NCBI RefSeq assembly: GCF_050948175.1
Contig: NW_027490122.1
Span: 1,426,001 to 1,490,000 of the forward strand
DNA: 64,000 nt
Direction of reading: 5' to 3'
Source: Xylocopa sonorina
Lineage: Eukaryota; Arthropoda; Insecta; Hymenoptera; Apidae
Shown here: piece after piece, positions 1 through 12,669 of the stretch
How the letters are laid out: each line of letters starts with the position of its first letter
How positions within the stretch are numbered: the stretch's first letter is position 1
The notes under the pieces: model-generated
Database searches by the model: none
Seen by the model: only the letters and a program-made list of their open reading frames with translations
Told to the model about the DNA's origin: nothing
Made by a program: the position numbers and the translations under genes

Positions 1-2262
1 TACGTAGACATCTGCAAACGCTATTTCCTTGCAAGGAGGTGTCGCATTTACATTCATTTGATGTGTAGACGAGGAATACATGACACTTCGCAAATCATAT
101 TATATCTTATCATGAGACATAGAAATGAGATGCGATATCGCGCTTTAAGAAGCATTAGAAAGCTATTGCTACGATACGTAGACATCTGCAAACGCTATTT
201 CCCAGCGAGGAAGTATCGCATTCACATTCATTTGAAGTGTAGACGAGGAATACATCACACTTCGCAAATCATGTTATATCTTACCATGAAACATAGAAAT
301 GAGATGCGATATCGCGTTTTAAGAATCATATGAACTCTATTGCTACGATACGTAGACATCTGCAATCGCTATTTCCTAGCAAGGAAGTGTCGCATTTACA
401 TTCATTTGAAGTGTAGACGAGGAATACATGATACATCGCAAATCATATTATATCTTACTATGAATCATAGAAATGAGATGCGATATCGCGTTTTAAGAAG
501 CATTAGAACACTATTGCTACGATAGGTAGACATTTGCAAACGCTATTTCCTAGCAAAGAAGTGTCGCATTTACATTCATTTGAAGTGTAGACGAGGAATA
601 CATAACACTTCCCAAATCATATTATACCTTACCATGAAACATAGAAATGAGATGCGATATCGCGTTTTAAGAAGCATTAGAACTCTACTGCTACGATACG
701 CAGACATCTGCAAACGCTATTTCCTAGCGAGGAAGTGTCACATTCACATTCATTTGAAGTGTAGACGAGGAATACATAACACTTCGCAATGAATATTATA
801 TCTTATCATGAAACATAGATATGAGATGCAATATCTCGTTTTAAGAAGCAATTGAACTCTATTGCTTCGATACGTAGACACCTGCAAACGCTATTTCCTT
901 GCAAGGAAGTGTCGCATTTACATTCATTTGAAGCGTGGACGAGGAATACATGACACTTCGCAAATCATATTATACCTTACCATGAAACATAGAAATGAGA
1001 TGCGATATCGCGTTTTAAGAAGCATCAGAAATCCATTGGTACGATACGTAGACATCTTCAAACGCTATTTCCTTGCAAGGAAGTGTCGCATTTACATTCA
1101 TCTGAATCGTAGACGAGGAATGCATGACACTTCGCAAATCATATTATATCTTACCATGAAACATAGAAATGAGATGCGATATCGCGTTTTAAGAATCATT
1201 AGAACTCTACTGCTACGATACGCAGACATCTGCAAACGCTATTTCCTAGCGAGGAAGTGTCGCATTCACATTCATTTGAAGTGTAGACGAGGAATACATA
1301 ACACTTCGCAAATCATATTATATCTTACCATGAAACATAGGAATGAGATGCGATATCGCGTTTTAAGAAGCATTAGAACTCTATTGCTACGATACGTAGA
1401 CATCTGCAAACGCTGCTTCCTTGCAACGAAGTGCCGCATTTACATTCATTTGAATCGTAGACGAGGAATGCATAACACTTCGCAATGAATATTATATCTT
1501 ATCATGAAACATAGATATGAGATGCAATATCTCGTTTTAAGAAGCAATTGAACTCTATTGCTTCGATACGTAGACACCTGCAAACGCTATTTCCTTGCAA
1601 GGAAGTGTCTCATTTACATTCATTTGAATCGTAGGCGAGGAATGCATAACACTTCGCAATGAATATTATATCTTATCATGAAACATAAATATGAGATGCA
1701 ATATGTCGTTCTAAGAAGCATTTGAACTCTATTGCTTCGATACGTAGACATCTGCAAACGCTATTTCCTAGCGAGGAAGTGTCGCATTCACATTCATTTG
1801 AAGTGTAGACGAGGAATACATAACACTTCGCAAATCATATTGTATCTTACCATGAAACATAGAAATGAGATGCGATATAGCGTTTTAAGAAGCATTAGAT
1901 CTCTACTGCTACGATACGCAGACATCTGCAAACGCTATTTCCTAGCGAGGAAGTGTCACATTCACATTCATTTGAAGTGTAGACGTGGAATACATAACAC
2001 TTCGCAAATCATATTATATCTTACCATGAAACATAGAAATGAGATGCGATATCGCGTTTTAAGAAGCATTAGAACTCTATTGCTTCCATATGTAGACATC
2101 TGCAAACGCTATTTCCTTGCAAGGAAGTGTCGCATTTACATTCATTTGAAGTGTAGACGAGGAATACATGATACTTCGCAAATCATATTATATCTTACCA
2201 TGAAACATAGGAATGAGATGTGATATCGCGTTTTAAGAAGCATTTGAACTCTATTGCTTCGA
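1..2262 (+). repeat. 13-monomer higher-order unit (2262 bp), first copy
   Basis: Bases 1 to about 757 match 2263 to about 3019 with very few differences; one is C at 256 where the second copy has A. The offset is 2262 bases, exactly 13 monomers. The second copy then switches: at about 790 the first copy has the stop variant CGCAATGAATATT, while the second has CGCAAATCATATT and enters a dimer block. The unit is therefore only partly repeated in tandem, which suggests unequal crossover or gene conversion has since replaced part of it. Confidence 0.8.
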
Positions 2263-3071
2263 TACGTAGACATCTGCAAACGCTATTTCCTTGCAAGGAG
2301 GTGTCGCATTTACATTCATTTGATGTGTAGACGAGGAATACATGACACTTCGCAAATCATATTATATCTTATCATGAGACATAGAAATGAGATGCGATAT
2401 CGCGCTTTAAGAAGCATTAGAAAGCTATTGCTACGATACGTAGACATCTGCAAACGCTATTTCCCAGCGAGGAAGTATCGCATTCACATTCATTTGAAGT
2501 GTAGACGAGGAATACATAACACTTCGCAAATCATGTTATATCTTACCATGAAACATAGAAATGAGATGCGATATCGCGTTTTAAGAATCATATGAACTCT
2601 ATTGCTACGATACGTAGACATCTGCAATCGCTATTTCCTAGCAAGGAAGTGTCGCATTTACATTCATTTGAAGTGTAGACGAGGAATACATGATACATCG
2701 CAAATCATATTATATCTTACTATGAATCATAGAAATGAGATGCGATATCGCGTTTTAAGAAGCATTAGAACACTATTGCTACGATAGGTAGACATTTGCA
2801 AACGCTATTTCCTAGCAAAGAAGTGTCGCATTTACATTCATTTGAAGTGTAGACGAGGAATACATAACACTTCCCAAATCATATTATACCTTACCATGAA
2901 ACATAGAAATGAGATGCGATATCGCGTTTTAAGAAGCATTAGAACTCTACTGCTACGATACGCAGACATCTGCAAACGCTATTTCCTAGCGAGGAAGTGT
3001 CACATTCACATTCATTTGATGTGTAGACGAGGAATACATAACACTTCGCAAATCATATTATATCTTACCAT

Positions 3072-4115
3072 GAAACGTAAAAATGAGATGCAATATAGCG
3101 TTCTAAGAATCATAAGAACTCTATTGCTACGATACGTACACATCTGCAAACGCTATTTCCTTTCAAGGAAGTGTCGCATTTACATTCATTTGAATCGTAG
3201 ACGAGAAATGCATAACACTTCGCAGATCATATTATATCTTACCATGAAACATAGAAATGAGATGCGATATCGCGTTTTAAGAAGCATTAGAACTCTATTG
3301 CTACGATACGTAGACATCTGCAAACGCTATTTCCTTGCAAGGAAGTGTCGCATTTACTTTCATTTGAATCGTAGACGAGGCATACATGACACTTCGCAAA
3401 TCATATTATATCTTACCATGAAACGTAAAAATGAGATGCAATATAGCGTTCTAAGAATCATAAGAACTCTATTGCTACGATACGTACACATCTGCAAACG
3501 CTATTTCCTTTCAAGGAAGTGTCGCATTTACATTCATTTGAATCGTAGACGAGGAATGCATAACACTTCGCAGATCATATTATATCTTACCATGAAACAT
3601 AGAAATGAGATGCGATATCGCGTTTTAAGAAGCATTAGAACTCTATTGCTACGATACGTAGACATCTGCAAACGCTATTTCCTTGCAAGGAAGTGTCGCA
3701 TTTACTTTCATTTGAATCGTAGACGAGGCATACATGACACTTCGCAAATCATATTATATCTTACCATGAAACGTAAAAATGAGATGCAATATAGCGTTCT
3801 AAGAATCACAAGAACTCTAATGCTACGATACGTAGACATCTGCAAACGCTATTTCCTAGCGAGGAAGTATCGCATTCACATTCATTTGAAGTGTAGACGA
3901 GGAATACATAACACTTCGCAAATCATGTTATATCTTACCATGAAACATAGAAATGAGATGCGATATCGCGTTTTAAGATTCATATGAACTCTATTGCTAC
4001 GATACGTAGACATCTGCAAACGCTATTTCCTAGCGAGGAAGTGTCACATTCACATTCATTTGAAGTGTGGACGAGGAATACATAACACTTCGCAAATCAT
4101 ATTATATCTTTCCAT
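3072..4115 (+). repeat. Dimeric HOR (348 bp) with the AAACGTAAAAATGAG variant
   Basis: The diagnostic variant CGTAAAAATGAGATGCAATA (replacing CATAGAAATGAGATGCGATA) starts at about 3072, 3420, 3768 and 4116, spaced exactly 348 bases. It alternates with ordinary monomers carrying a TTTACTTTCATTTG variant. The same dimer block recurs at about 8466-9540 and, in shorter form, at about 32127-35270. Confidence 0.8.
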
Positions 4116-5742
4116 GAAACGTAAAAATGAGATGCAATATAGCGTTCTAAGAATCATAAGAACTCTATTGCTACGATACGTACACATCTGCAAACGCTAT
4201 TTCCTTTCAAGGAAGTGTCGCATTTACATTCATTTGAATCGTAGACGAGGAATGCTTAACACTTCGCAAATCATATTATATCTTACCATGAAAAATAGAA
4301 ATGAGATGCGATATCGCGTTTTAAGAATCATTAGAACTCTACTGCTACGATACGCAGACATCTGCAAACGCTATTTCCTTGCAAGGAAGTGTCGCATTCA
4401 CATTCATTTGAAGTGTAGACGAGGAATACATAACACTTCGCAAATCATATTATATCTTACCATGAAACATAGGAATGAGATGCGATATCGCGTTTTAAGA
4501 AGCATTAGAACTCTATTGCTACGATACGTAGACATCTGCAAACGCTGCTTCCTTGCAACGAAGTGTCGCATTTACATTCATTTGAATCGTAGACGAGGAA
4601 TGCATAACACTTCGCAATGAATATTATATCTTATCATGAAACATAGATATGAGATGCAATATCTCGTTTTAAGAAGCAATTGAACTCTATTGCTTCGATA
4701 CGTAGACACCTGCAAACGCTATTTCCTTGCAAGGAAGTGTCGCATTTACATTCATTTGAAGCGTGGACGAGGAATACATGACACTTCGCAAATCATATTA
4801 TACCTTACCATGAAACATAGAAATGAGATGCGATATCGCGTTTTAAGAAGCATCAGAAATCCATTGGTACGATACGTAGACATCTTCAAACGCTATTTCC
4901 TTGCAAGGAAGTGTCGCATTTACATTCATCTGAATCGTAGACGAGGAATGCATGACACTTCGCAAATCATATTATATCTTACCATGAAACATAGAAATGA
5001 GATGCGATATCGCGTTTTAAGAATCATTAGAACTCTACTGCTACGATACGCAGACATCTGCAAACGCTATTTCCTAGCGAGGAAGTGTCGCATTCACATT
5101 CATTTGAAGTGTAGACGAGGAATACATAACACTTCGCAAATCATATTATATCTTACCATGAAACATAGGAATGAGATGCGATATCGCGTTTTAAGAAGCA
5201 TTAGAACTCTATTGCTACGATACGTAGACATCTGCAAACGCTGCTTCCTTGCAACGAAGTGTCGCATTTACATTCATTTGAATCGTAGACGAGGAATGCA
5301 TAACACTTCGCAATGAATATTATATCTTATCATGAAACATAGATATGAGATGCAATATCTCGTTTTAAGAAGCAATTGAACTCTATTGCTTCGATACGTA
5401 GACACCTGCAAACGCTATTTCCTTGCAAGGAAGTGTCTCATTTACATTCATTTGAATCGTAGGCGAGGAATGCATAACACTTCGCAATGAATATTATATC
5501 TTATCATGAAACATAAATATGAGATGCAATATGTCGTTCTAAGAAGCATTTGAACTCTATTGCTTCGATACGTAGACATCTGCAAACGCTATTTCCTAGC
5601 GAGGAAGTGTCGCATTCACATTCATTTGAAGTGTAGACGAGGAATACATAACACTTCGCAAATCATATTGTATCTTACCATGAAACATAGGAATGAGATG
5701 TGATATCGCGTTTTAAGAAGCATTTGAACTCTATTGCTTCGA

Positions 5743-8700
5743 TACGTAGACATCTGCAAACGCTATTTCCTTGCAAGGAGGTGTCGCATTTACATTCATT
5801 TGATGTGTAGACGAGGAATACATGACACTTCGCAAATCATATTATATCTTATCATGAGACATAGAAATGAGATGCGATATCGCGCTTTAAGAAGCATTAG
5901 AAAGCTATTGCTACGATACGTAGACATCTGCAAACGCTATTTCCCAGCGAGGAAGTATCGCATTCACATTCATTTGAAGTGTAGACGAGGAATACATAAC
6001 ACTTCGCAAATCATGTTATATCTTACCATGAAACATAGAAATGAGATGCGATATCGCGTTTTAAGAATCATATGAACTCTATTGCTACGATACGTAGACA
6101 TCTGCAATCGCTATTTCCTAGCAAGGAAGTGTCGCATTTACATTCATTTGAAGTGTAGACGAGGAATACATGATACATCGCAAATCATATTATATCTTAC
6201 TATGAATCATAGAAATGAGATGCGATATCGCGTTTTAAGAAGCATTAGAACACTATTGCTACGATAGGTAGACATTTGCAAACGCTATTTCCTAGCAAAG
6301 AAGTGTCGCATTTACATTCATTTGAAGTGTAGACGAGGAATACATAACACTTCCCAAATCATATTATACCTTACCATGAAACATAGAAATGAGATGCGAT
6401 ATCGCGTTTTAAGAAGCATTAGAACTCTACTGCTACGATACGCAGACATCTGCAAACGCTATTTCCTAGCGAGGAAGTGTCACATTCACATTCATTTGAA
6501 GTGTAGACGAGGAATACATAACACTTCGCAATGAATATTATATCTTATCATGAAACATAGATATGAGATGCAATATCTCGTTTTAAGAAGCAATTGAACT
6601 CTATTGCTTCGATACGTAGACACCTGCAAACGCTATTTCCTTGCAAGGAAGTGTCGCATTTACATTCATTTGAAGCGTGGACGAGGAATACATGACACTT
6701 CGCAAATCATATTATACCTTACCATGAAACATAGAAATGAGATGCGATATCGCGTTTTAAGAAGCATCAGAAATCCATTGGTACGATACGTAGACATCTT
6801 CAAACGCTATTTCCTTGCAAGGAAGTGTCGCATTTACATTCATCTGAATCGTAGACGAGGAATGCATGACACTTCGCAAATCATATTATATCTTACCATG
6901 AAACATAGAAATGAGATGCGATATCGCGTTTTAAGAATCATTAGAACTCTACTGCTACGATACGCAGACATCTGCAAACGCTATTTCCTAGCGAGGAAGT
7001 GTCGCATTCACATTCATTTGAAGTGTAGACGAGGAATACATAACACTTCGCAAATCATATTATATCTTACCATGAAACATAGGAATGAGATGCGATATCG
7101 CGTTTTAAGAAGCATTAGAACTCTATTGCTACGATACGTAGACATCTGCAAACGCTGCTTCCTTGCAACGAAGTGTCGCATTTACATTCATTTGAATCGT
7201 AGACGAGGAATGCATAACACTTCGCAATGAATATTATATCTTATCATGAAACATAGATATGAGATGCAATATCTCGTTTTAAGAAGCAATTGAACTCTAT
7301 TGCTTCGATACGTAGACACCTGCAAACGCTATTTCCTTGCAAGGAAGTGTCTCATTTACATTCATTTGAATCGTAGGCGAGGAATGCATAACACTTCGCA
7401 ATGAATATTATATCTTATCATGAAACATAAATATGAGATGCAATATGTCGTTCTAAGAAGCATTTGAACTCTATTGCTTCGATACGTAGACATCTGCAAA
7501 CGCTATTTCCTAGCGAGGAAGTGTCGCATTCACATTCATTTGAAGTGTAGACGAGGAATACATAACACTTCGCAAATCATATTGTATCTTACCATGAAAC
7601 ATAGAAATGAGATGCGATATAGCGTTTTAAGAAGCATTAGATCTCTACTGCTACGATACGCAGACATCTGCAAACGCTATTTCCTAGCGAGGAAGTGTCA
7701 CATTCACATTCATTTGAAGTGTAGACGTGGAATACATAACACTTCGCAAATCATATTATATCTTACCATGAAACATAGAAATGAGATGCGATATCGCGTT
7801 TTAAGAAGCATTAGAACTCTATTGCTTCCATACGTAGACATCTGCAAACGCTATTTCCTTGCAAGGAAGTGTCGCATTTACATTCATTTGAAGTGTAGAC
7901 GAGGAATACATGATACTTCGCAAATCATATTATATCTTACCATGAAACATAGGAATGAGATGTGATATCGCGTTTTAAGAAGCATTTGAACTCTATTGCT
8001 TCGATACGTAGACATCTGCAAACGCTATTTCCTTGCAAGGAGGTGTCGCATTTACATTCATTTGATGTGTAGACGAGGAATACATGACACTTCGCAAATC
8101 ATATTATATCTTATCATGAGACATAGAAATGAGATGCGATATCGCGTTTTAAGAAGCATTAGAACACTATTGCTACGATAGGTAGACATTTGCAAACGCT
8201 ATTTCCTAGCAAAGAAGTGTCGCATTTACATTCATTTGAAGTGTAGACGAGGAATACATAACACTTCCCAAATCATATTATACCTTACCATGAAACATAG
8301 AAATGAGATGCGATATCGCGTTTTAAGAAGCATTAGAACTCTACTGCTACGATACGCAGACATCTGCAAACGCTATTTCCTAGCGAGGAAGTGTCACATT
8401 CACATTCATTTGAAGTGTAGGCGAGGAATACATAACACTTCGCAAATCATATTATATCTTACCATGAAACGTAAAAATGAGATGCAATATAGCGTTCTAA
8501 GAATCATAAGAACTCTATTGCTACGATACGTACACATCTGCAAACGCTATTTCCTTTCAAGGAAGTGTCGCATTTACATTCATTTGAATCGTAGACGAGA
8601 AATGCATAACACTTCGCAGATCATATTATATCTTACCATGAAACATAGAAATGAGATGCGATATCGCGTTTTAAGAAGCATTAGAACTCTATTGCTACGA

Positions 8701-9687
8701 TACGTAGACATCTGCAAACGCTATTTCCTTGCAAGGAAGTGTCGCATTTACTTTCATTTGAATCGTAGACGAGGCATACATGACACTTCGCAAATCATAT
8801 TATATCTTACCATGAAACGTAAAAATGAGATGCAATATAGCGTTCTAAGAATCATAAGAACTCTATTGCTACGATACGTACACATCTGCAAACGCTATTT
8901 CCTTTCAAGGAAGTGTCGCATTTACATTCATTTGAATCGTAGACGAGGAATGCATAACACTTCGCAGATCATATTATATCTTACCATGAAACATAGAAAT
9001 GAGATGCGATATCGCGTTTTAAGAAGCATTAGAACTCTATTGCTACGATACGTAGACATCTGCAAACGCTATTTCCTTGCAAGGAAGTGTCGCATTTACT
9101 TTCATTTGAATCGTAGACGAGGCATACATGACACTTCGCAAATCATATTATATCTTACCATGAAACGTAAAAATGAGATGCAATATAGCGTTCTAAGAAT
9201 CACAAGAACTCTAATGCTACGATACGTAGACATCTGCAAACGCTATTTCCTAGCGAGGAAGTATCGCATTCACATTCATTTGAAGTGTAGACGAGGAATA
9301 CATAACACTTCGCAAATCATGTTATATCTTACCATGAAACATAGAAATGAGATGCGATATCGCGTTTTAAGATTCATATGAACTCTATTGCTACGATACG
9401 TAGACATCTGCAAACGCTATTTCCTAGCGAGGAAGTGTCACATTCACATTCATTTGAAGTGTGGACGAGGAATACATAACACTTCGCAAATCATATTATA
9501 TCTTTCCATGAAACGTAAAAATGAGATGCAATATAGCGTTCTAAGAATCATAAGAACTCTATTGCTACGATACGTACACATCTGCAAACGCTATTTCCTT
9601 TCAAGGAAGTGTCGCATTTACATTCATTTGAATCGTAGACGAGGAATGCTTAACACTTCGCAAATCATATTATATCTTACCATGAAA
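5743..9687 (+). repeat. Segmental copy of 1-4293 (offset 5742, later 5394)
   Basis: Bases 1-2403 match 5743-8145 at an offset of 5742 (33 monomers). From about 2752 the match continues at an offset of 5394 (31 monomers) up to about 4293/9687. The second copy has thus lost exactly two monomers (348 bp) relative to the first, around 8146, where the GCGCTTTAAG block is missing. Differences elsewhere are few. The intervening 4300-5742 itself reuses variants of 862-1700 at an offset of 3828 (22 monomers). Confidence 0.8.
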
Positions 9688-12300
9688 CATAGAAATGAGA
9701 TGCGATATCGCGTTTTAAGAAGCATTAGAACTCTATTGCTACGATACGTAGACATCTGCAAACGCTATTTCCTTGCAAGGAAGTGTCGCATTTACTTTCA
9801 TTTGAATCGTAGACGAGGCATACATGACACTTCGCAAATCATATTATATCTTACCATGAAACGTAAAAATGAGATGCAATATAGCGTTCTAAGAATCACA
9901 AGAACTCTATTGCTACGATACGTAGACATCTGCAAACGCTATTTCCTTGCAAGGAAGTGTCGCATTTACATTCATTTGAATCGTAGACGAGGAATGCATA
10001 ACACTTCGCAATGAATATTATATCTTATCATGAAACATAGATATGAGATGCAATATCTCGTTTTAAGAAGCATTAGAACTCTATTGCTACGATACGTAGA
10101 CATCTGCAAACGCTATTTCCTTGCAAGGAAGTGTCTCATTTACATTCATTTGATGTGTAGACGAAGAATACATAACACTTCGCAAATCATACTATATCTT
10201 ACCACGAAACATAGAAATGAGATGCGATATCGCGTTTTAAGAATCATAAGAACTCTACTGCTACGATACGTAGACATCTGCAATCGCTATTTCCTTGCAA
10301 AGAAGTGTCGCATTTACATTCATTTGAAATGTAGACGAGGAATACATAACACTTCGCAAATCATATTATATCTTACCATGAAACATAGGAATGAGGTGCG
10401 ATATCGCGTTTTAAGAAGCATTAGAACTCTATTGCTACGATACGTAGACATCTGCAAATGCTATTTCCTTGCAAGGAAGTGTCGCATTTACATTCATTTG
10501 AATCGCAGACGAGGAATGCATAACACTTCGCAATGAATATTATATCTTATCATGAAACATATATATGAGATGCAATATCTCGTTTTAAGAAGCATTTGAA
10601 CTCTATTGCTTCGATAGGTAGACATCTGCAAACGCTATTTCCTTGCGAGGAAGTGTCGCATTTACATTCATTTGAAGTGTAGACGAGGAATACATAACAC
10701 TTCGCAAATCATATTGTATCTTACCATGAAACATAGAAATGAGATGCGATATCGCGTTCTAAGAAGCATTAGAACACTACTGCTACGATAGGTAGACATT
10801 TGCAAACGCTATTTCCTTGCAAGGAAGTGTCGCATTTACATTCATTTGAAGCGTGGACGAGGAATACATGACACTTCGCAAATCATATTATACCTTACCA
10901 TGAAACATAGAAATGAGATGCGATATCGCGTTTTAAGAAGCATCAGGAATCCATTGGTACGATACGTAGACATCTTCAAACGCTATTTCCGTGCAAGGAA
11001 GTGTCGCATTTACATTCATCTGAATCGTAGACGTGGAATGCATGACACTTCGCAAATCATATTATATCTTACCATGAAACATAGAAATGAGATGCGATAT
11101 CGCGTTTTAAGAATCATTAGAACTCTACTGCTACGATACGCAGACATCTGCAAACGCTATTTCCTAGCGAGGAAGTGTCGCATTCACATTCATTTGAAGT
11201 GTAGACGAGGAATACATAACACTTCGCAAATCATATTATATCTTACCATGAAACATAGGAATGAGATGCGATATCGCGTTTTAAGAAGCATTAGAACTCT
11301 ATTGCTACGATACGTAGACATCTGCAAACGCTGTTTCCTTGCAAGGAAGTGTCGCGTTTACATTCATTTGAATCGTAGACGAGGAATGCATAACACTTCG
11401 CAATGAATATTATATCTTATCATGAAACATAGATATGAGATGCAATATCTCGTTTTAAGAAGCAATTGAACTCTATTGCTTCGATACGTAGACACCTGCA
11501 AACGCTATTTCCTTGCAAGGAAGTGTCTCATTTACATTCATTTGAATCGTAGGCGAGGAATGCATAACACTTCGCAATGAATATTATATCTTATCATGAA
11601 ACATAAATATGAGATGCAATATGTCGTTCTAAGAAGCATTTGAACTCTATTGCTTCGATACGTAGACATCTGCAAACGCTACTTCCTAGCGAGGAAGTGT
11701 CGCATTCACATTCATTTGAAGTGTAGACGAGGAATACATAACACTTCGCAAATCATATTGTATCTTACCATGAAACATAGAAATGAGATGCGATATAGCG
11801 TTTTAAGAAGCATTAGATCTCTACTGCTACGATACGCAGACATCTGCAAACGCTATTTCCTAGCGAGGAAGTGTCACATTCACATTCATTTGAAGTGTAG
11901 ACGTGGAATACATAACACTTCGCAAATCATATTATATCTTACCATGAAACATAGAAATGAGATGCGATATCGCGTTTTAAGAAGCATTAGAACTCTATTG
12001 CTTCCATACGTAGACATCTGCAAACGCTATTTCCTTGCAAGGAAGTGTCGCATTTACATTCATTTGAAGTGTAGACGAGGAATACATAACACTTCGCAAA
12101 TCATATTATATCTTACCATGAAACATAGAAATGAGATGCCACATCGCGTTCTAAGAAGCATTAGAACACTACTGCTACGATAGGTAGACATTTGCAAACG
12201 CTATTTCCTTGCAAGGAAGTGTCGCATTTAGATTCATTTGAAGTGTAGACGAGGAGTACATAACACTTCGCAAATCATATTATATCTTACCATGAAACAT
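8800..12300 (+). repeat. 3.5-kb block repeated 25,404 bp downstream (first copy)
   Basis: About 20 successive monomers, with their variants in order, match 34204-37704 at a constant offset of 25,404 bases, exactly 146 monomers. The stop variants at 10012-10014, 10534-10536 and 11404-11406 reappear at 35416-35418, 35938-35940 and 36808-36810. Substitutions between the copies are sparse, for example ATCATACTA versus ATCACACTA near 10190/35594. Confidence 0.85.
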
Positions 12301-12522
12301 AGAAATGAGGTGCGATATCGCGTTTTAAGAACCATAAGAACACTATTGCTACGATACGTAGACATCTGCAAACGCTACTTCCTTGCAAAGAAGTGTCGCA
12401 TTTACATTCATTTGATGTGTAGACGAGGAATATATAACACTTCGCAAATCATATTATATCTTACCATGAAACATAGAAATGAGATGCGATATCGCGTTTT
12501 AAGAATCATAAGAACACTATTA

Positions 12523-12535
12523 CTACGATACGTAG
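12523..12535. repeat. Monomer dyad 1: CTACG-ATA-CGTAG
   Basis: A five-base inverted repeat with a three-base loop spans each monomer junction, here CTACGATACGTAG. It recurs in most copies. Common variants break it: CTTCGATACGTAG, CTACGATAGGTAG (which also makes an in-frame stop) and CTACGATACGCAG. The dyad is seen directly; any structural or protein-binding role is inference. Confidence 0.7.
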
Positions 12536-12552
12536 ACATCTGCAAACGCTAT

Positions 12553-12566
12553 TTCCTTGCAAGGAA
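12553..12566. repeat. Monomer dyad 2: TTCCTTGCAAGGAA palindrome
   Basis: A perfect 14-base palindrome present in a large share of monomers on both sides of the gap. The main alternatives are TTCCTAGCGAGGAA (imperfect), TTCCTTGCAAAGAA and TTCCTTTCAAGGAA. It could extrude as a short hairpin or bind a dimeric protein, but the sequence alone does not show either. Confidence 0.75.
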
Positions 12567-12659
12567 GTGTCGCATTTACATTCATTTGAAGTGTAGACGA
12601 GGAATACATAACACTCCGCAAATCATATTATATCTTACCATGAAACATAGAAATGAGAT

Positions 12660-12669
12660 GCGATATCGC
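12660..12669. repeat. Monomer dyad 3: GCGATATCGC palindrome
   Basis: A perfect 10-base palindrome containing GATATC. It is among the best conserved parts of the monomer. Departures include GCAATATCTC, GCAATATAGC and GTGATATCGC. It carries three of the roughly nine CpG sites of the unit when the following G is included (GCGATATCGCG). Confidence 0.75.

Noticed and set aside
58..9381. Many smaller + strand frames (61 to 381 codons) as genes
   Set aside because: All are the same 58-codon monomer cut at different stop variants. Identical frames recur at whole-monomer offsets.
12580..12640. Promoter or TATA box in the AT-rich ATTATATCTTACC stretch
   Set aside because: The AT-rich motif occurs in every monomer with no downstream gene, so nothing distinguishes it from background.
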